NCBI RefSeq assembly: GCF_036320965.1
Contig: NC_092242.1
Coordinates: 70,285,762-70,349,761, forward strand
Length of the DNA stretch: 64,000 nucleotides
Reading direction: 5' to 3'
From: Panulirus ornatus
Lineage: Eukaryota; Arthropoda; Malacostraca; Decapoda; Palinuridae
Both the position numbers and the translations under genes were made by a program. Position 1 is the stretch's first letter, and each line of letters begins with the position of its first letter. Shown piece by piece: positions 10,830-22,888 of this stretch. Below the pieces are notes generated by a model. The model was not told where the DNA came from. It was given only the letters and a program-made list of their open reading frames with translations, and did not search any database.

Positions 10830-11663
10830 TGTAACTGGAATCTGCTGTCATATCTGGCACTGCCTAGGGTTGGCAGTTACATGACCATAAAGTCATCCAA
10901 GCTTATACAGGCTTCTGCAATTTTCTTACCATTTCAAAACACAAATATTTCAGATTACAATACAAATCTCAATATACTGGTAAACTAATTTATAATGCCA
11001 GTGACTCCCATAAGCATACCCATACAAAGTAAAGAAGGAATACTTGTGATGCAATAAAAATATGATTTACATAATCTACTTCATTTACACCCTTAATTTC
11101 AAGTTTTGAAAAACAATAATATTATGAAAAGTCTTCAATGAATGTAGTTACCATGCACAATATTGCAAAACAAATGAAATGAAATTTATCAAAAACTTAG
11201 CATACTTTATCAAAATATTGAAAAAAATCAATTAAGGATATAGCTGGATAGGAATTTTTGATACGAAGATCTAAGGACTTGGTAAAGTGGTAAGGGTTAG
11301 TCAGTGTAGCAGTACCTATACATCTTAAGGTTGCTTTCTTTGTACTCCATTTAGAAAGTATCTCCTTTCAATATACCACACTGTGACTAAGAATTTGTAC
11401 ACTTCACAAATATATTTCTGCCAGATATCTGAAAAGGCACACTCAGTCACTAAAGCAGCACTGTTCTACCTCACTATATGAAGGTCAAGAAGTGATTAGT
11501 AAAGCACTTGCTATGTGAATAAGGTACCCATCAACAACATATTCTAATCAGTGGAGCAACCAGGTATCAGTGACTCTCTATACTAAAAGAACTGGTGGCC
11601 AACAAGCATTCTATGACTGACACAATGCCTTGCAACTTTAAGATATTTAAACATTTAGCAATG
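10830..11663. other. Low-copy DNA, no supported gene
   Basis: AT-rich sequence with stops in all frames. No repeat family recognised. Confidence 0.5.
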
Positions 11664-11735
11664 TGCCCCCTGTGAGGTTTGAACTCACGACCCCTGGTTT
11701 ACAAGACCAGTGCTCTACCACTGAGCTAAGGAAGC
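11664..11735 (-). tRNA. tRNA-Thr (anticodon UGU)
   Basis: The minus strand folds into a full 72-nt cloverleaf. The acceptor GCTTCCT pairs with AGGGGGC (two G-U pairs). The D arm is GCTC/GAGC, and the anticodon stem CTGGT/ACCAG encloses the loop CTTGTAA (anticodon TGT). The variable loop has five bases. The T arm GTGAG/CTCAC encloses TTCAAAC, and A is the discriminator. The A box (TAGCTCAGTGG) is good; the B box (GAGTTCAAACC) is slightly off consensus. There is no intron and no encoded CCA. No TTTT terminator occurs in the first 30 or so bases downstream, so expression is uncertain, but the structure argues for an intact gene. Confidence 0.92.
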
Positions 11736-13700
11736 AACTACTATTCTGCACCATTAGTTCCTAGCTGCTGTGCTAAATTAAACACTTTACTGCTAAGGAC
11801 CATAACCCTCTCTGCAACCAAGAGTATTCCATCCATCCCCATGGGCAGCTGGGCGATATGATATAATAATAGTCAAAATTTTTGCAAGACAGCCCTCAAA
11901 AAATACAGAATCTTAAAAACTATGAAAAAAATGAAAAGAAAAAGAAAACTTAATATGCCTATAGCCATGGACATAGCCACAAATTCACCTTGAGTGAAGA
12001 TAGGTGAGGGTGTGGGGAAGGTATTCCACAATTGTTTACATTTTATCCACTGCACATGGCAGTTCATAATATACATGTAAATCACTAGGAATATAAAACT
12101 ACAATAAAAGCAAAACAAAAATACACTTACTATATGGCCAGTGCTAGATGGTGAAGGAGAAAAGTAAATGTCCAGACATCCCAGCCACTGCTTCATGGCT
12201 ACTGTCAGTACTGTATGCTTTCAGCTTGTTTTATAACTCTCTTTAACACCTTATAAACAAGTTATAATCTAACAAATGTCTGATAAAAACTTATATCATC
12301 AGCTGTAAATAAATTGTCAGAATTGGTTGATGGTGTAATCACTATGGCAAGCACATAATAAGGGGCAACTTTCTCTCAAATGTATAATGGCTCCTGGCAA
12401 CATACGGTTACTTTGGCACACATTCAACAAAAGTGCCAAGTTCAAATCTTTATAGGCCAGGACCTACACAACCACTGTCCTCATTGGAAATGGTTACTTC
12501 ATTAATTCAACTGACTCATGTTGGGCTTAGTGCTTTAATCTGTTGGTACTTCTTTAAAATAAGAAGAGCCTTTACAATTAATTTCTTATGCCAAACAGCA
12601 GCAAGAAAAAAGACATAAGACTCTCAGTATACCAAAGATGTTCAAACAACACATTCACCTATACAGAAAAGCTCATCTTGATTTTGATGGCCAACGAAAC
12701 AGACTGTCAGTTGCTTCTAGCTTGAAAGAAATACGTAATGTACATGGAGAAATTCCCCTCACTGGCGTTATGGGTAAATAAATGAGACACACAACGATGA
12801 TAACCGATAAAGGTTTCTATATTGAATGGATGGTAAAAACTATTGAACTGCATTATCTAAACTGTTCAGATATGTTTTACATAACTACCTAGATTGCCTC
12901 TAAGTAATGGCCTCTGAAGTAATAACATATGAAAATGAAAGCCACTTAAAAAGGGAGTGGCTTACAGCAGCTTGGTCAGTGACAGAGTAACCTAGAACTG
13001 AATTTTGTATGCAGTGTTCAGATGGATTAGGATACTCCTCCCTAAATTGCAGGAACAGCATTTAAAGTACAAGACCATGTCTTATGAGACATGGAGTCCA
13101 TTAACCTCCTAGTCTAGAGTTAGGGGTCTATTTTCCTCCATGACTGGACTTCCTAAGATATGGACTAATGTGAGAAAGAAAACAATATACACAGCTCAAC
13201 TCATTCCAAATGAGATTACACTTCATGGTTAATCCTGAACTGATGATGCCAGCGGAATGTGCAACTAAGGTACGGCCGAAAATATGTGGCATTTGAAAAT
13301 TAAAGAACAAAGAATCAAAAATGCATGAGATCTTCATAGGTTTTAAATGCAGAGATATCCTTTTCTCAATGTTGAGATAAACTCTGAATGAAGTGACAAC
13401 ATTAAAGAAATTGGGCTACCAGGACATGGGCTTAGGCTTGCTGAGCAGACTTATAGAGACTTCTGTGAAGAATGATGTCATATGTATGCAAGTATGAGAT
13501 CTGTCATTACCAACAGAAAAAGGAAAAAAACAAAGCCTAGAGGACTCCACAATACTGAAAAAACCTGTGAGAGCTATCTACCACTGCCTTTAATTGCAAT
13601 TGAAAAAAAAAAATCCAGAAGACTAAAGGGAATGGAGACAAAAGAAATTTGAGAAGAATGTAATGCTAAAGCCTTGCACATAAACAGCATATCAACTTAC
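11736..13700. other. Low-copy DNA with one small hydrophobic ORF
   Basis: Apart from the ORF at 11873-12196 (minus), I see no gene, RNA or repeat family in this stretch. Confidence 0.4.
11873..12196 (-). CDS. Small ORF with two hydrophobic segments (doubtful)
   Basis: A 107-codon ATG-started frame, with the start in the context cagtagccATGA. Residues about 23-43 and 74-95 are strongly hydrophobic, Phe/Ile/Leu-rich segments that could span a membrane. A splice-donor-like ATA|GTAAGT occurs after codon 22, and an acceptor-like pyrimidine tract ending in ctcaag lies near 11990, but joining them changes frame and stops. AT-rich DNA often gives hydrophobic frames by chance, so this may not be a gene. 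Confidence 0.15.
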   Translation of the reverse strand: MKQWLGCLDIYFSPSPSSTGHIVSVFLFCFYCSFIFLVIYMYIMNCHVQWIKCKQLWNTFPTPSPIFTQGEFVAMSMAIGILSFLFLFIFFIVFKILYFLRAVLQKF

Positions 13701-13855
13701 CTTAGTTACGGTCTGCTGAGCCTCAGACTGGAGGCTAAGGGCGAACCTCAGTACCACGGCGGCAAACCGTTAAGTGTGAATCTCCAGTTGCCCCCGTAGA
13801 GAGTAAAGGTGCACTGGTCCAGACGGGATCCCGAGTATCGTCCCTGGAAAAAGTA
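13701..13855 (-). CDS. Candidate terminal coding exon with strong splice signals
   Basis: A GC-richer island in AT-rich DNA. On the minus strand an acceptor-like tract (cagccttcaccacag) precedes it at 13856, and a consensus donor (AACTAAG|GTAAGT) ends it at 13701. The frame starting at the acceptor is open for 35 codons, begins YFFQGRYSGSRLDQC and ends NGLPPWY at a TGA (13750-13748). It is rich in Trp, Tyr, Phe and Gly, which is unusual for chance translation here. The stop lies 47 bases before the donor, short enough to escape nonsense-mediated decay if a 3' UTR intron follows. A second frame is also open, so the frame choice is tentative. No family recognised. Confidence 0.35.
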
Positions 13856-15823
13856 CTGTGGTGAAGGCTGATGTCACACAAAATCTTTTGTATTCTGGAA
13901 CTACCAAACAAGAAAGAGCCACAAAGAAGGAAGTTGCAATATCAACAATATTATAACCATGTGCAACAACACTTTTAAGTATGTAACAGAATAAAAAATT
14001 TTTGCATTAAAGCAGCTTCATTTCTTAGCAGTTAACAAGCTAGAGGATTTTGTGTCCTGACTTTCCTCATCTCCTAACATAAATGTTTACTACTGCAACC
14101 AGTATCCTGTGATCTTGTCCAATGTATTTCAGCTCATTCTTGATGGTTGTTGAAAGTCCACTGTCACTATACCAATATTGTGAACTTTCATGATACAGGC
14201 ACTTATGAATCTCAAGATTCTAAGTTTTGTGAATTTCACTTAAATGGTTTTAAACGTAAATATAGAGGCAGGGGCCAGAGTCCCAAATATTGGTCTTAAA
14301 GTTTACTTACCCACTATAATCTCACAAAAATCCTCAACATATACAAAATATGTACATACAGTCAAGAGTGACATATTCTTAAGACTAATGATCTCCTCGA
14401 ACACTGTCCTAACTGTAAAAACGTGTGGGGAGCAAGATAGTGATACAAGAGAGTGCATGTGTTGTCTGAGTGGCTGCCAAACAGAGACTAACGCTCAGAG
14501 AGGTGAGTCATAACAATCAGATGCCATAAAATGTGCAGTCCTAGACACAAAATATGAATGCACCATCCTAGCTGACCATGTGAACAAGAGTCTATTACTT
14601 GCAAATACTAAAAAAATTGGAGTAACTGAGGAAAGGGGGTCACTGCAACATAAAATGATAAAGTTTCTGGTAATTTGACACTACAGTGGAATGCTGCTGC
14701 ATGAGTAATCTAACCCATGTTATAAGGGGGATTACATTCCAGACCAAATATTTCCCCAATCTAATTCTCATGTATGGACTATATACAAAATGACTAACCA
14801 TCAACATCCTAAATTCTATCATGATGTACATTAGAATCCTTGATTCAGCAACAGTTGCCATTTCACTGGAAAATCAGATATTAAATGATTCTTAAAGAGA
14901 ATGCTGGTGATGAAGGACTGGTGGTGGAGTGCAATGGGGTAAGTGAACAGTTTGTCATGCCTTCTAAAGTCTGCTTATCGATTTCAGTATGTGACATTTA
15001 TGTCTGCTGATATACTTGGCCATGAAAACTTGATGTTCTTTCTAAGGTGAAAATCTGTGGATGGAATATGATAAGAATCAAAAGTCATTTTGCTTTGATA
15101 TAAGTATCATAAAAGGCAATGGAATACACTTAAAATATTTCCTTAGCAAATGAAAAGATCTGTCAATACTATGAAACCTTAGTGTGGTTCAACACTAATC
15201 TGCACTAATTCTTGAATGGTGCTTTATGAACCACTGCTTGGTGAACAGCTATTCCATGGGAAACCCTTGTAGTAGCAATTCATGAGAAGAAAAATCATAA
15301 ATTTGTGAATAATCACAACACTGAGTTCCCATACAATCTTTTCAAACAAGCCTCAGTTGCTACCTCCCAGTGCAGTGATTCACACTTGTCACATGGGCTT
15401 ATTTTATAGATATTTTCTAAATCCCAAACTTAGTGCATCCACTTTAAGCAAGATATCAATAAACAGATCTAGCAATAGAATGAAACACTAGCAAGTTATA
15501 CAAAAAAAGAAAACAGACATTCATAAGTAACCACAGATAGTGGAGAAGTGTACCGAGTCAATGAGAGAATACAATGAGGAATTACCTATTTGTTCATCAT
15601 GCTGGGGAAAGAGTTTTGCACTTGTGGGGCCGTCTTTTATATTTTTTGTACTATCAAAAAACTTAAAAATCTTGTTGCCGATGTTCAGTCTCCTAGTTAA
15701 GACCATTCCAATCATCCATTACCCTTACAAAAAACCAGCAGTTTTACATCTTTCTTAACCATCCTCTTTCTAAGCTTCTGATAAATCTAGTAATTCTGAT
15801 ATTACATTTTGATAAGATTTGTT
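13856..15823. other. Low-copy DNA, no supported gene
   Basis: AT-rich sequence. The stretch around 14680-14780 (gtggaatgctgctgc ... gggggattacattccagacc) vaguely resembles a mariner-type end, but I found no matching inverted terminus. The short ORFs have no domains. Confidence 0.4.
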
Positions 15824-16158
15824 GACTTTAGGGAGAATAAAGAGATTTTTGGAAGGAGGTAAATAACATGCGTAAGATGAGAACAAATGGGAACATAGGT
15901 GAGGGTGGGGCAAGTGGGGAAGAAATAACAGGTAGTAAGTAAGTGAAAAGATAAGAGTAAGTATTTTGAAGGTTTGCTGAATGTGTTTGATGGCAGAGAG
16001 GCAGATATAGAGTGTTTTGGTCAGGGTGGTGTGTGAAGTGGGAGGGTCAGGGAGAAGGGTTTGGTTAAGAGAGAAGAGGTAGTGAAAGCTTTGTGGAAGA
16101 TGAAATCCGGAAAGGCGTCAGGTGTGGATGATAATGCAGTAAAATTTATTAAGAACAT
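15824..16158 (+). mobile_element. Old RTE-like LINE fragment (pre-RT linker)
   Basis: A diverged match to the linker between endonuclease and RT: the ttttggaaggaggtaaataa landmark, a tattttgaaggtttgctgaa stretch, gcagatata and gaagaggtagtgaaagcttt. It reaches the K(S)GKA...D motif and stops at about 16158. There it joins a much younger copy that starts roughly 180 bases further into the RT, so the junction is chimeric. Confidence 0.75.
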
Positions 16159-17586
16159 GGGTGAAGGCATGTACAGAGCATCAGATTGGGGAAGAGCAGT
16201 GTGGTTTCAGAAGTGGTAGAGGATGTGTGGATCAGGTGTTTGCTTTGAAGAATGTATGTGAGAAATACTTAGAAAAGCAAATGGATTTGTATGTAGCATT
16301 TATGGATCTGGAGAAGGCATATGATAGAGTTGATAGAGATGCTCTGTGGAAGGTATTAAGAATATATGGTGTGGGAGGCAAGTTGTTCGAAGCAGTGAAA
16401 AGTTTTTATCGAGGATGTAAGGCATGTGTACGTGTAGGAAGAGAGGAAAGTGATTGGTTCTCAGTGAATGTAGGTTTGCGGCAGGGGTGTGTTGGTTTGG
16501 TTGGTTGGTTGTTTAATTTGTTTATGGATGGGGTTGTTAGGGTGGTGAATGCAAGAGTTTTGGAAAGAGGGGCAAGTCTGAAGTCTGTTGGGGATGAGAG
16601 AGCTTGGGAAGTGAGTCAGTTCTTGTTCGCTGATGATACAGCGCTGGTGGCTGATTCATGTGAGAAACTGCAGAAGCTGGTGACTGAGTTTGGTAGTGTG
16701 TGAAAGAAGAAAGTTAAGAGTAAATGTGAATAAGAGCAAGGTTATTAGGTACAGTAGGGTTGAGGGTCAAGTCAATTGGGAGGTGAGTTTGAATGGAGAA
16801 AAACTGGAGGAAGTGAAGTGTTTTAGATATCTGGGAGTGGATCTGGCAGCGGATGGAACCATGGAAGCGGAAGTGGATCATAGGGTGGGGGAGGGGGCGA
16901 AAATTCTGGGGGCCTTGAAGAATGTGTGGAAGTCGAGAACATTATCTCGGAAAGCAAAAATGGGTATGTTTGAAGGAATAGTGGTTCCAACAATGTTGTA
17001 TGGTTGCGAGGCGTGGGCTATGGATAGAGTTGTGCGCAGGAGGATGGATGTGCTGGAAATGAGATGTTTGAGGACAATATGTGGTGTGAGGTGGTTTGAT
17101 CGAGTAAGTAACGTAAGGGTAAGAGAGATGTGTGGAAATAAAAAGAGCATGGTTGAGAGAGCAGAAGAGGGTGTTTTGAAATGGTTCGGGCACATGGAGA
17201 GAATGAGTGAGGAGAGATTGACCAAGAGAATATATGTGTCGGAGGTGGAGGGAATGAGGAGAAGAAGGAGACCAAATTGGAGGTGGAAAGATGGAGTGAA
17301 AAAGATTTTGTGTGATTGGGGCCTGAACATGCAGGAGGGTGAAAGGAGGGCAAGGAACAGAGTAAATTGGAGCGATGTGGTATACCGGGGTTGACGTGCT
17401 GTCAGTGGATTGAATCAAGGCATGTGAAGCGTCTGGGGTAAACCATGAAAAGCTGTGTAGGTATGTATATTTGCGTGTGTGGACGTATGTATATACATGT
17501 GTATGGGGGTGGGTTGGGCCATTTCTTTCGTCTGTTTCCTTGCGCTACCTCGCAAACGCGGGAGACAGCGAAAAAAAAAAAAAAAA
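16159..17586 (+). mobile_element. Young RTE-like LINE copy (short 3' UTR), carries a 2-nt deletion
   Basis: The first open frame (16161-16703) encodes GFRSGRGCVDQVFALK, the catalytic MDLEKAYDRVDRDALW, VGLRQGCVG (motif B changed after GC) and FADDTALVADS. The second (16690-17394) carries the post-RT region and the C-terminal GHMERMSEERLTKRIYV segment and GR(R)PNWRWKDGVKKIL motifs. The frames are offset because taaagtgtgtg reads tagtgtgtg at 16693, a deletion also present in the copy at 50098-53839. The short 3' UTR and a poly(A) tail (17571-17586) follow. Confidence 0.9.
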
Positions 17587-18352
17587 TGGGTGACTGTGTT
17601 GTTAACTGGTTGGTAAAGATATTCAATGATGTAGTCTCTGACGATTGGCAGAATGCATGCATAGTGCCATTGTACAAAGGCAAAGGAGAGAAAGGCGAGT
17701 GTTCAAACTACAGAGGCATAAGTTTCTAGAGAATTCTTAGGAAATTATATGGGAGGGTATTGACTGATAGGGTGAAGGCATGGACTGAGCAATGTGGTTT
17801 TAGGAGTGGTGGAGAATGTGTGGATGAGGTATTTGCTTTGAAGAATGTGTGAGAAATACTTAGAAAAACAAATGGCTTTGTATATAGCACTTATGGATCT
17901 GGAGAAGGTATATGATAGGGTTGATAGACATGCTTTGTGGAAATGTTGCTAAAAGTGGTGAAAAGTTTTTATCAAGGTGTAAGGCATGTGTAAGAGTACA
18001 ATGAGAGGAGAGTTACTGGTTCCCAGTAAATGTCAGTCTGCAGCATGGGTGTGTGATGTCTCCATGGGCATTTAATTTGTTTATGGATGGGGTGATTAGG
18101 GAGACAAATGCAAGAGTTTTGGAGAGAGGGACAAGTATGCAGACTGGTGGGATGAGAGGGCCTGGGTAGTGAGTCAGTTGTTGTCTGCCGATGATACAGC
18201 TCTAGTGACTGATTCAGATGAAAAACTGCAGAAGTTGGTGACCGAGTTTGAAAAAGTGTGTGAAAGGAGAAAGTTGAGAGTAAATGTGAATAAGATCAAG
18301 GTTATTAGTTTTAGTAGGGTTGAGGGACAAGTTAACTGGGAAGTAACTTTGA
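17587..18352 (+). mobile_element. Old RTE-like LINE fragment (RT)
   Basis: Begins at the GDCVVNWLV-like codons and runs through YRGISF, degraded GFRSG, MDLEKVYDRV and a FADD-like motif (SADDTALV), up to about VNWEV. Many frameshifts are present. It appears to be the continuation of an older copy into which the poly(A)-ended copy upstream was inserted. At 18352 it meets a minus-strand 3' UTR. Confidence 0.8.
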
Positions 18353-20298
18353 AACCACATCTCCCTTTCCACATCCAGGAACCACAAAACTTTCCATAGT
18401 TTACCCCAGACGCTTCACATGCCCTGGTTCAATCCATTGACATCACATCAACCCCGGTATACCACATTGTTCCAACTCACTCTATTCCTTGCAGCCTTTC
18501 ACCTTCTTGTATGTTCAGGCACCGATAGCTCAAAATCTTTTTCACTCCATCCTTCCACCTCCAATTTGGTCTCCCACTTCTCATTCCCTCCACCTCTGAC
18601 ACATATATCCTCTTTGTCAATCATTCCTCTCTCATTCTCTCCATGTGGCCAAACCATTTCAATACACTCTTCTGCTCTCTCAACCACACTTTTTTCATTA
18701 CCACACATCTCTCTTACCTTTTCATTACTTACTCGATCAAACCACCTCACACCACAAATCCTCCGTACAACCTCATCTATCGCCCATGCCTCACAACCAT
18801 ATAACATTGTTGGAACAACTATTCCTTCGAACATACCCATTTTTGCTCTCCGAAATAACGCTCTCGCCTTCCGCACATTCTTCAATGCTCCCAGCACCTT
18901 TGCCCTCTCCCCCACCCTGTGACTCACTTCCGCTTCCATGTTTCCATCTGCTGCTAAATCCACTCCCAGATATCTAAAACCCTTCATTTCCACCAATTTT
19001 TCTCCATTCAAACTTACCACCAAATTAACTTGTTCCTCAACCCTAATGTTACTCTCAGCTTTCTTGTTTTTCATCCAAATCAGCCACCAGCACTGTATCA
19101 TCAGCGAACAACAACTGACTCACTTCTCAAGCCCTTTCATCCATAAACAGACTGCATACTTGCCCCCCTTTCCAAAACTCTTGCATTTACCTCCCTAACA
19201 ACCCATCCATAAACAAATTAAACAACCATGGAGACATCACACACCAATTCCACAAACCGCCATTCACTGGGAACCAATCGCTTTCCTCTCTTCCTACTCG
19301 TACACATGCCTTACATCCTCGATAAAAACTTTTCACTGCTTCAAGCAAATTACCTCCCACACCATATACTCTTAATACCTTCCACAGATCATCATATGCC
19401 TTCTCCAGATTCATAAATGCTACTTACAAATCCATCTGTTTTTCCAAGTATTTCTCACATACATTCTTCAAAACATGCACCTGATCCACACATCCTCTAC
19501 CACTTCTGAAACCACACTGCTCTTCCCCAATCTGATGGTCTGTACATGCCTTTACCCTCTCAATCAATACCCTCCCATACAATTTACCAGGAATACTCAA
19601 CAAACTTGTACCTTTGAAATTTGAACATTCACCTTCTTCTCTTTACCTTTGCACAATGGCACTCTGCATGCATTCCACCAATCTTCAGGCACTTCACCAT
19701 GAACCATACACACACTGAACATCCTTATCAACCAGTCAGCAACACAGTCATCCCCTTTTTAACAATTTCTATTACAATACCATCCAAACCCGCTGCCTTG
19801 CCAGCTTTCATCTTCCACAAAGCTTTCACTACCTCTTATCTATTTACCAAACCATTCTCCCTGACTTTGTCACTTTGCACACCACCTCGACCAAAATACC
19901 CTATATCTGCCACATTCATCATACCTTCAAAATATTCACCCATTCTCCTCACTTCACCACTACTTGTTATTACCTCCCCATTAGCCCCCTTTGACGATGT
20001 ACCAATTTGTTCTCTTGCCTTATGCACTTTATTTACCTCCTTCGAAAACATCTTTTTATTCTCCCTACAATTTGATGATACTCTCTCACCCCAACTCTCA
20101 CGTGCCCTCTTTTTCACCTCTTGTACCTTTCTCTTGACATCCTGCTTCTTCCTTTTATACATCTCCCAATAATTTGCACTACTTTCCCTGCAAAAATCAT
20201 CCAAATGCCTCTCTCTTCTCTTTCTCTAACAATCTTACTTCTTCATCCCACCATTCACTACCATTCTAATCGGCCCACCTCTCACCTTTCTCATGCCA
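18353..20298 (-). mobile_element. Old RTE-like LINE copy (linker, RT, C-terminus, long 3' UTR)
   Basis: From high to low coordinates the minus strand carries the pre-RT linker (YKRKKQDVKRKVQEVKKR, 20204 onwards), the K(A)GKAAGLD-type region, RT palm motifs (MNLEKAYD near 19414), YLGVDLAADG (about 18960), MLYGCEAWAID and a degraded GRPNW region, then the 3' UTR from about 18420. Open pieces are 20204-19836, 19414-19187 and 19101-18499. Divergence and frameshifts mark it as old. It ends at about 20298 against a plus-strand RT piece. Confidence 0.85.
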
Positions 20299-20540
20299 AA
20301 GGTGGAAGGTATCAAGAGTATGTGTGGGAGGCAAGTTGCTAGAAGCAGTGAAAAGCTTTTATCGAGGATGTAAGGCATGTGTACGAGTAGGAAGAGTGTA
20401 TGAGTAGGAAGAGAGGAAAGTGATTGGTTACCAGTGAATGTCAGTTTGTGGCAGGGGTGTGTGATGTCTCCGTGGTTGTTTAGTTTGTTTATGGATGGGG
20501 TTGTTAGGGAGGTATATGCACGAGTTCTGGAGAGAGGGTC
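20299..20540 (+). mobile_element. Duplicated RT segment, paralogous to 21506-21742
   Basis: Covers LWKVL-like codons to the start of the RE(V)NARVLERG region. It shares with 21506-21742 a private insertion (gagtaggaagagtgta repeated) and the unusual gaggtatatgca. It is therefore a local duplication of the neighbouring copy rather than an independent insertion. Confidence 0.7.
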
Positions 20541-22836
20541 AGGGAGAAAAGGTAGGGAAGCAGTGATGGCTTGCGCAAAAGATTCTTTGGCATGAGAAAC
20601 GTGGGTGGTGGGCACATAAGAAAGGGTAGAGAGTGAGAGAGAAGAGAGAGGCATTTGGATGATTTTTGCTGGGAAATAGTGCAAAGGACTAGAAGATGTA
20701 CAATAGAGGCACGAGGTCAAGAGAAAGAGGCAGGAGGTGAAAAACAGGGCAATTGAGTTAGGGTGAGAGAGTACCATTAAATTTTAAGGAGAATAAAATG
20801 ATGTTTTGGAAGGAGGTAAATAAAGTGCGTAAGGCAAGAGAACAAATGAGAATATCGGTGAAGGGGGCTAATGGGGAGGTAATGACAAGTAGTGGTGATG
20901 CAAGAAGGAGATGGTGAGAGTATTTTGAAGGTTTGATGAATGTGTTAGATGACAGAGTGGCAGATATAGGGTGTTTTGATCAAGGTGGTGTGCAAAGTGA
21001 GAGGGTCAGGAAGAATGGTTTGGTAAACAGAGAAGAGGTAGTGAAAGCTTTATGGAAGATGAAAGCCGGCAAGGAGGTGGATTTGAATAGTATTGCAGTG
21101 AAATTTATCAAAAAAGCAGGTAACTGTGTTGTTGACTGGTTGGTGAGGATATTCAATGTATGTATGGCTAATGGTGAAGTACCTGAGGATTGGCAGAATG
21201 CATGCATAGTGCCATTGTATAAAGACAAAGGGGATAAAGGTGAGTGTTCAAATTACAAAGGTATAAGTTTGCTGAGTATTCCTGGGAAATTATTTGGGAG
21301 GGTATTGATTGAGAGGGTGAAGGCATGTACAGAGCATCAGACTGGGGAAGAGTAGCATTGTTTCAGAAGTGGTAGAGCATGTGTGGATGTGTTTGCTTTA
21401 AAGAATGTATGTGAGAAATACTTAGAAAAACAAATGGATTTGTATGTAGCATTTATGGATCTGGAGAAGGCACATGATAGAGTTGATAGAGATGTTTTAT
21501 GGAAGGTATTAAGAGTAAATGGTGTGGGAGGCAAGTTGCTAGAAGCAGTGAAAAGCTTTTATCGAGGATGTAAGGCATGGGTATGAGTAGGAAGAGTGTA
21601 CGAGTAAGAAGAGAGGAAAGTGATTGATTACCAGTGAATGTCGGTTTGCGGCAGGGGTGTGTGATGTCTCCTTGGTTGTTTAGTTTGTTTATGGATGGGG
21701 TTGTTAGGGAAGTATATGCAAGAGTTCTGGAGAGAGAGACAAGTATGCTGTCTGTTGTGGATCAGAGGGCTTGGGAAGTGTCAGTTATTGTCCACTGATG
21801 ATACGGCGCTGGTGGCTGATTCGGGTGAGAAACTGCAAAAGTTGGTGACTTAGTTTGGTAAAGTGAGTGAAAGAAGAAAGCTGAGAGTAAATGTGAATAA
21901 TAGCAAGGTTATTAGGTACAGTAGGGTTGAGGGACAAGTCAATTGGGAGATAAGTTTGAATAGAGAAAAACTGGAATTGAAGTGTTTTAGGTATCTGGGA
22001 GAGGATTTAACAGCAGATGGAACCATGGAAGTGGAAGTGAGTCACAGGGTGGGGGAGGGGGCAAAGGTTCTGGGAGCATTGAAGAATGTGTGGAAGGCGA
22101 GAACATTATCTCGGAGCAAAAATGGGTATGTTTGAAGGAATAGTTTCCAAAAATGTTATATGGTTGTGAGGTATGGGCGATAGATAGGGTTGTGCGGAGG
22201 GGGGTGGATGTGTTGGAAATGAGATGTTCGAGGGCAATATGTTGTGTGAGGTGGTTTGATCAAGTAAGTAATGAAAGGGTAAGAGAGATGTGTGGTAACA
22301 TAAAAAGTGTGGTTGAGAGAGCAGAAGAGGATGTATTGAAATGGTTTGGTCACATGGAGAGAATGAGTAAGGAAAGATTGACAAAGAGGATATATGTGTC
22401 AGATGGAGGGAATGAGAAGTGGGAGACCAAATTGGAGGTGGAAGGATGGAGTGACAAAGATTTTGAGCGATCGTGGCCTGAACATGCAGGAAGGTGATAG
22501 GCATGCAAGGAATAAAGTGAATTGGAACGATGTGATATAACGGGGTCGACGTGCTGTCAATGGATTTAACCATGGCATGTGAAGTGTCTAGGGTATACCG
22601 TAGAAAATTTTGAGGCCTAGATGTGGAAAAGGAGCTGTGGTTTCGGTGCATTACACATGACAGCTAGAGACTGAGTGTGAACGAATGTGGCCTTTGTTAT
22701 CTTTCCTGGCGTTACCTCATGTGCGTGCAGGGGGAGGGGGTGCCATTTCATGTGTGGCGGGGTGGCGACGAGAATGGCTGAGGGCAGCAAGTACACATGT
22801 ATTTGTCTGTGTATGTATATGTAGGTATACATTGAA

Positions 22837-22839
<3 letters not shown>
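20541..22839 (+). mobile_element. Old RTE-like LINE copy (linker to 3' UTR)
   Basis: Starts in the linker (gaagcagtgatggcttgcgc) and passes through KMKAGKEVDLNSIAVKFIKK, YKGISLLSIPGKLFGRVLIE, FRSGRACVD, MDLEKAHDRVDRD, a motif B region (GLRQGC) and a broken catalytic motif C (the palm Asp region at about 21800 reads STDDTALV). YLGEDLTADGTMEVEV and the C-terminal motifs follow up to 22497. The long 3' UTR (22540-22839) ends in a (TA)n tract. Several frameshifts are present. Confidence 0.85.

Positions 22840-22886
<47 letters not shown>
22840..22886. repeat. (TA)n microsatellite
   Basis: Uninterrupted TA repeat between the 3' UTR of one LINE copy and the truncated 5' end of the next. Confidence 0.97.

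Positions 22887-22888
<2 letters not shown>

Noticed and set aside
13690..13880. snRNA or other structured RNA at the GC-rich island
   Set aside because: The cttacctt start recalled U1, but the remainder does not fit U1, SRP or other snRNAs that I can recognise. Splice-flanked coding is the better reading.
14680..14780. Possible mariner-type MITE end
   Set aside because: No matching inverted terminus or target duplication could be found by eye.
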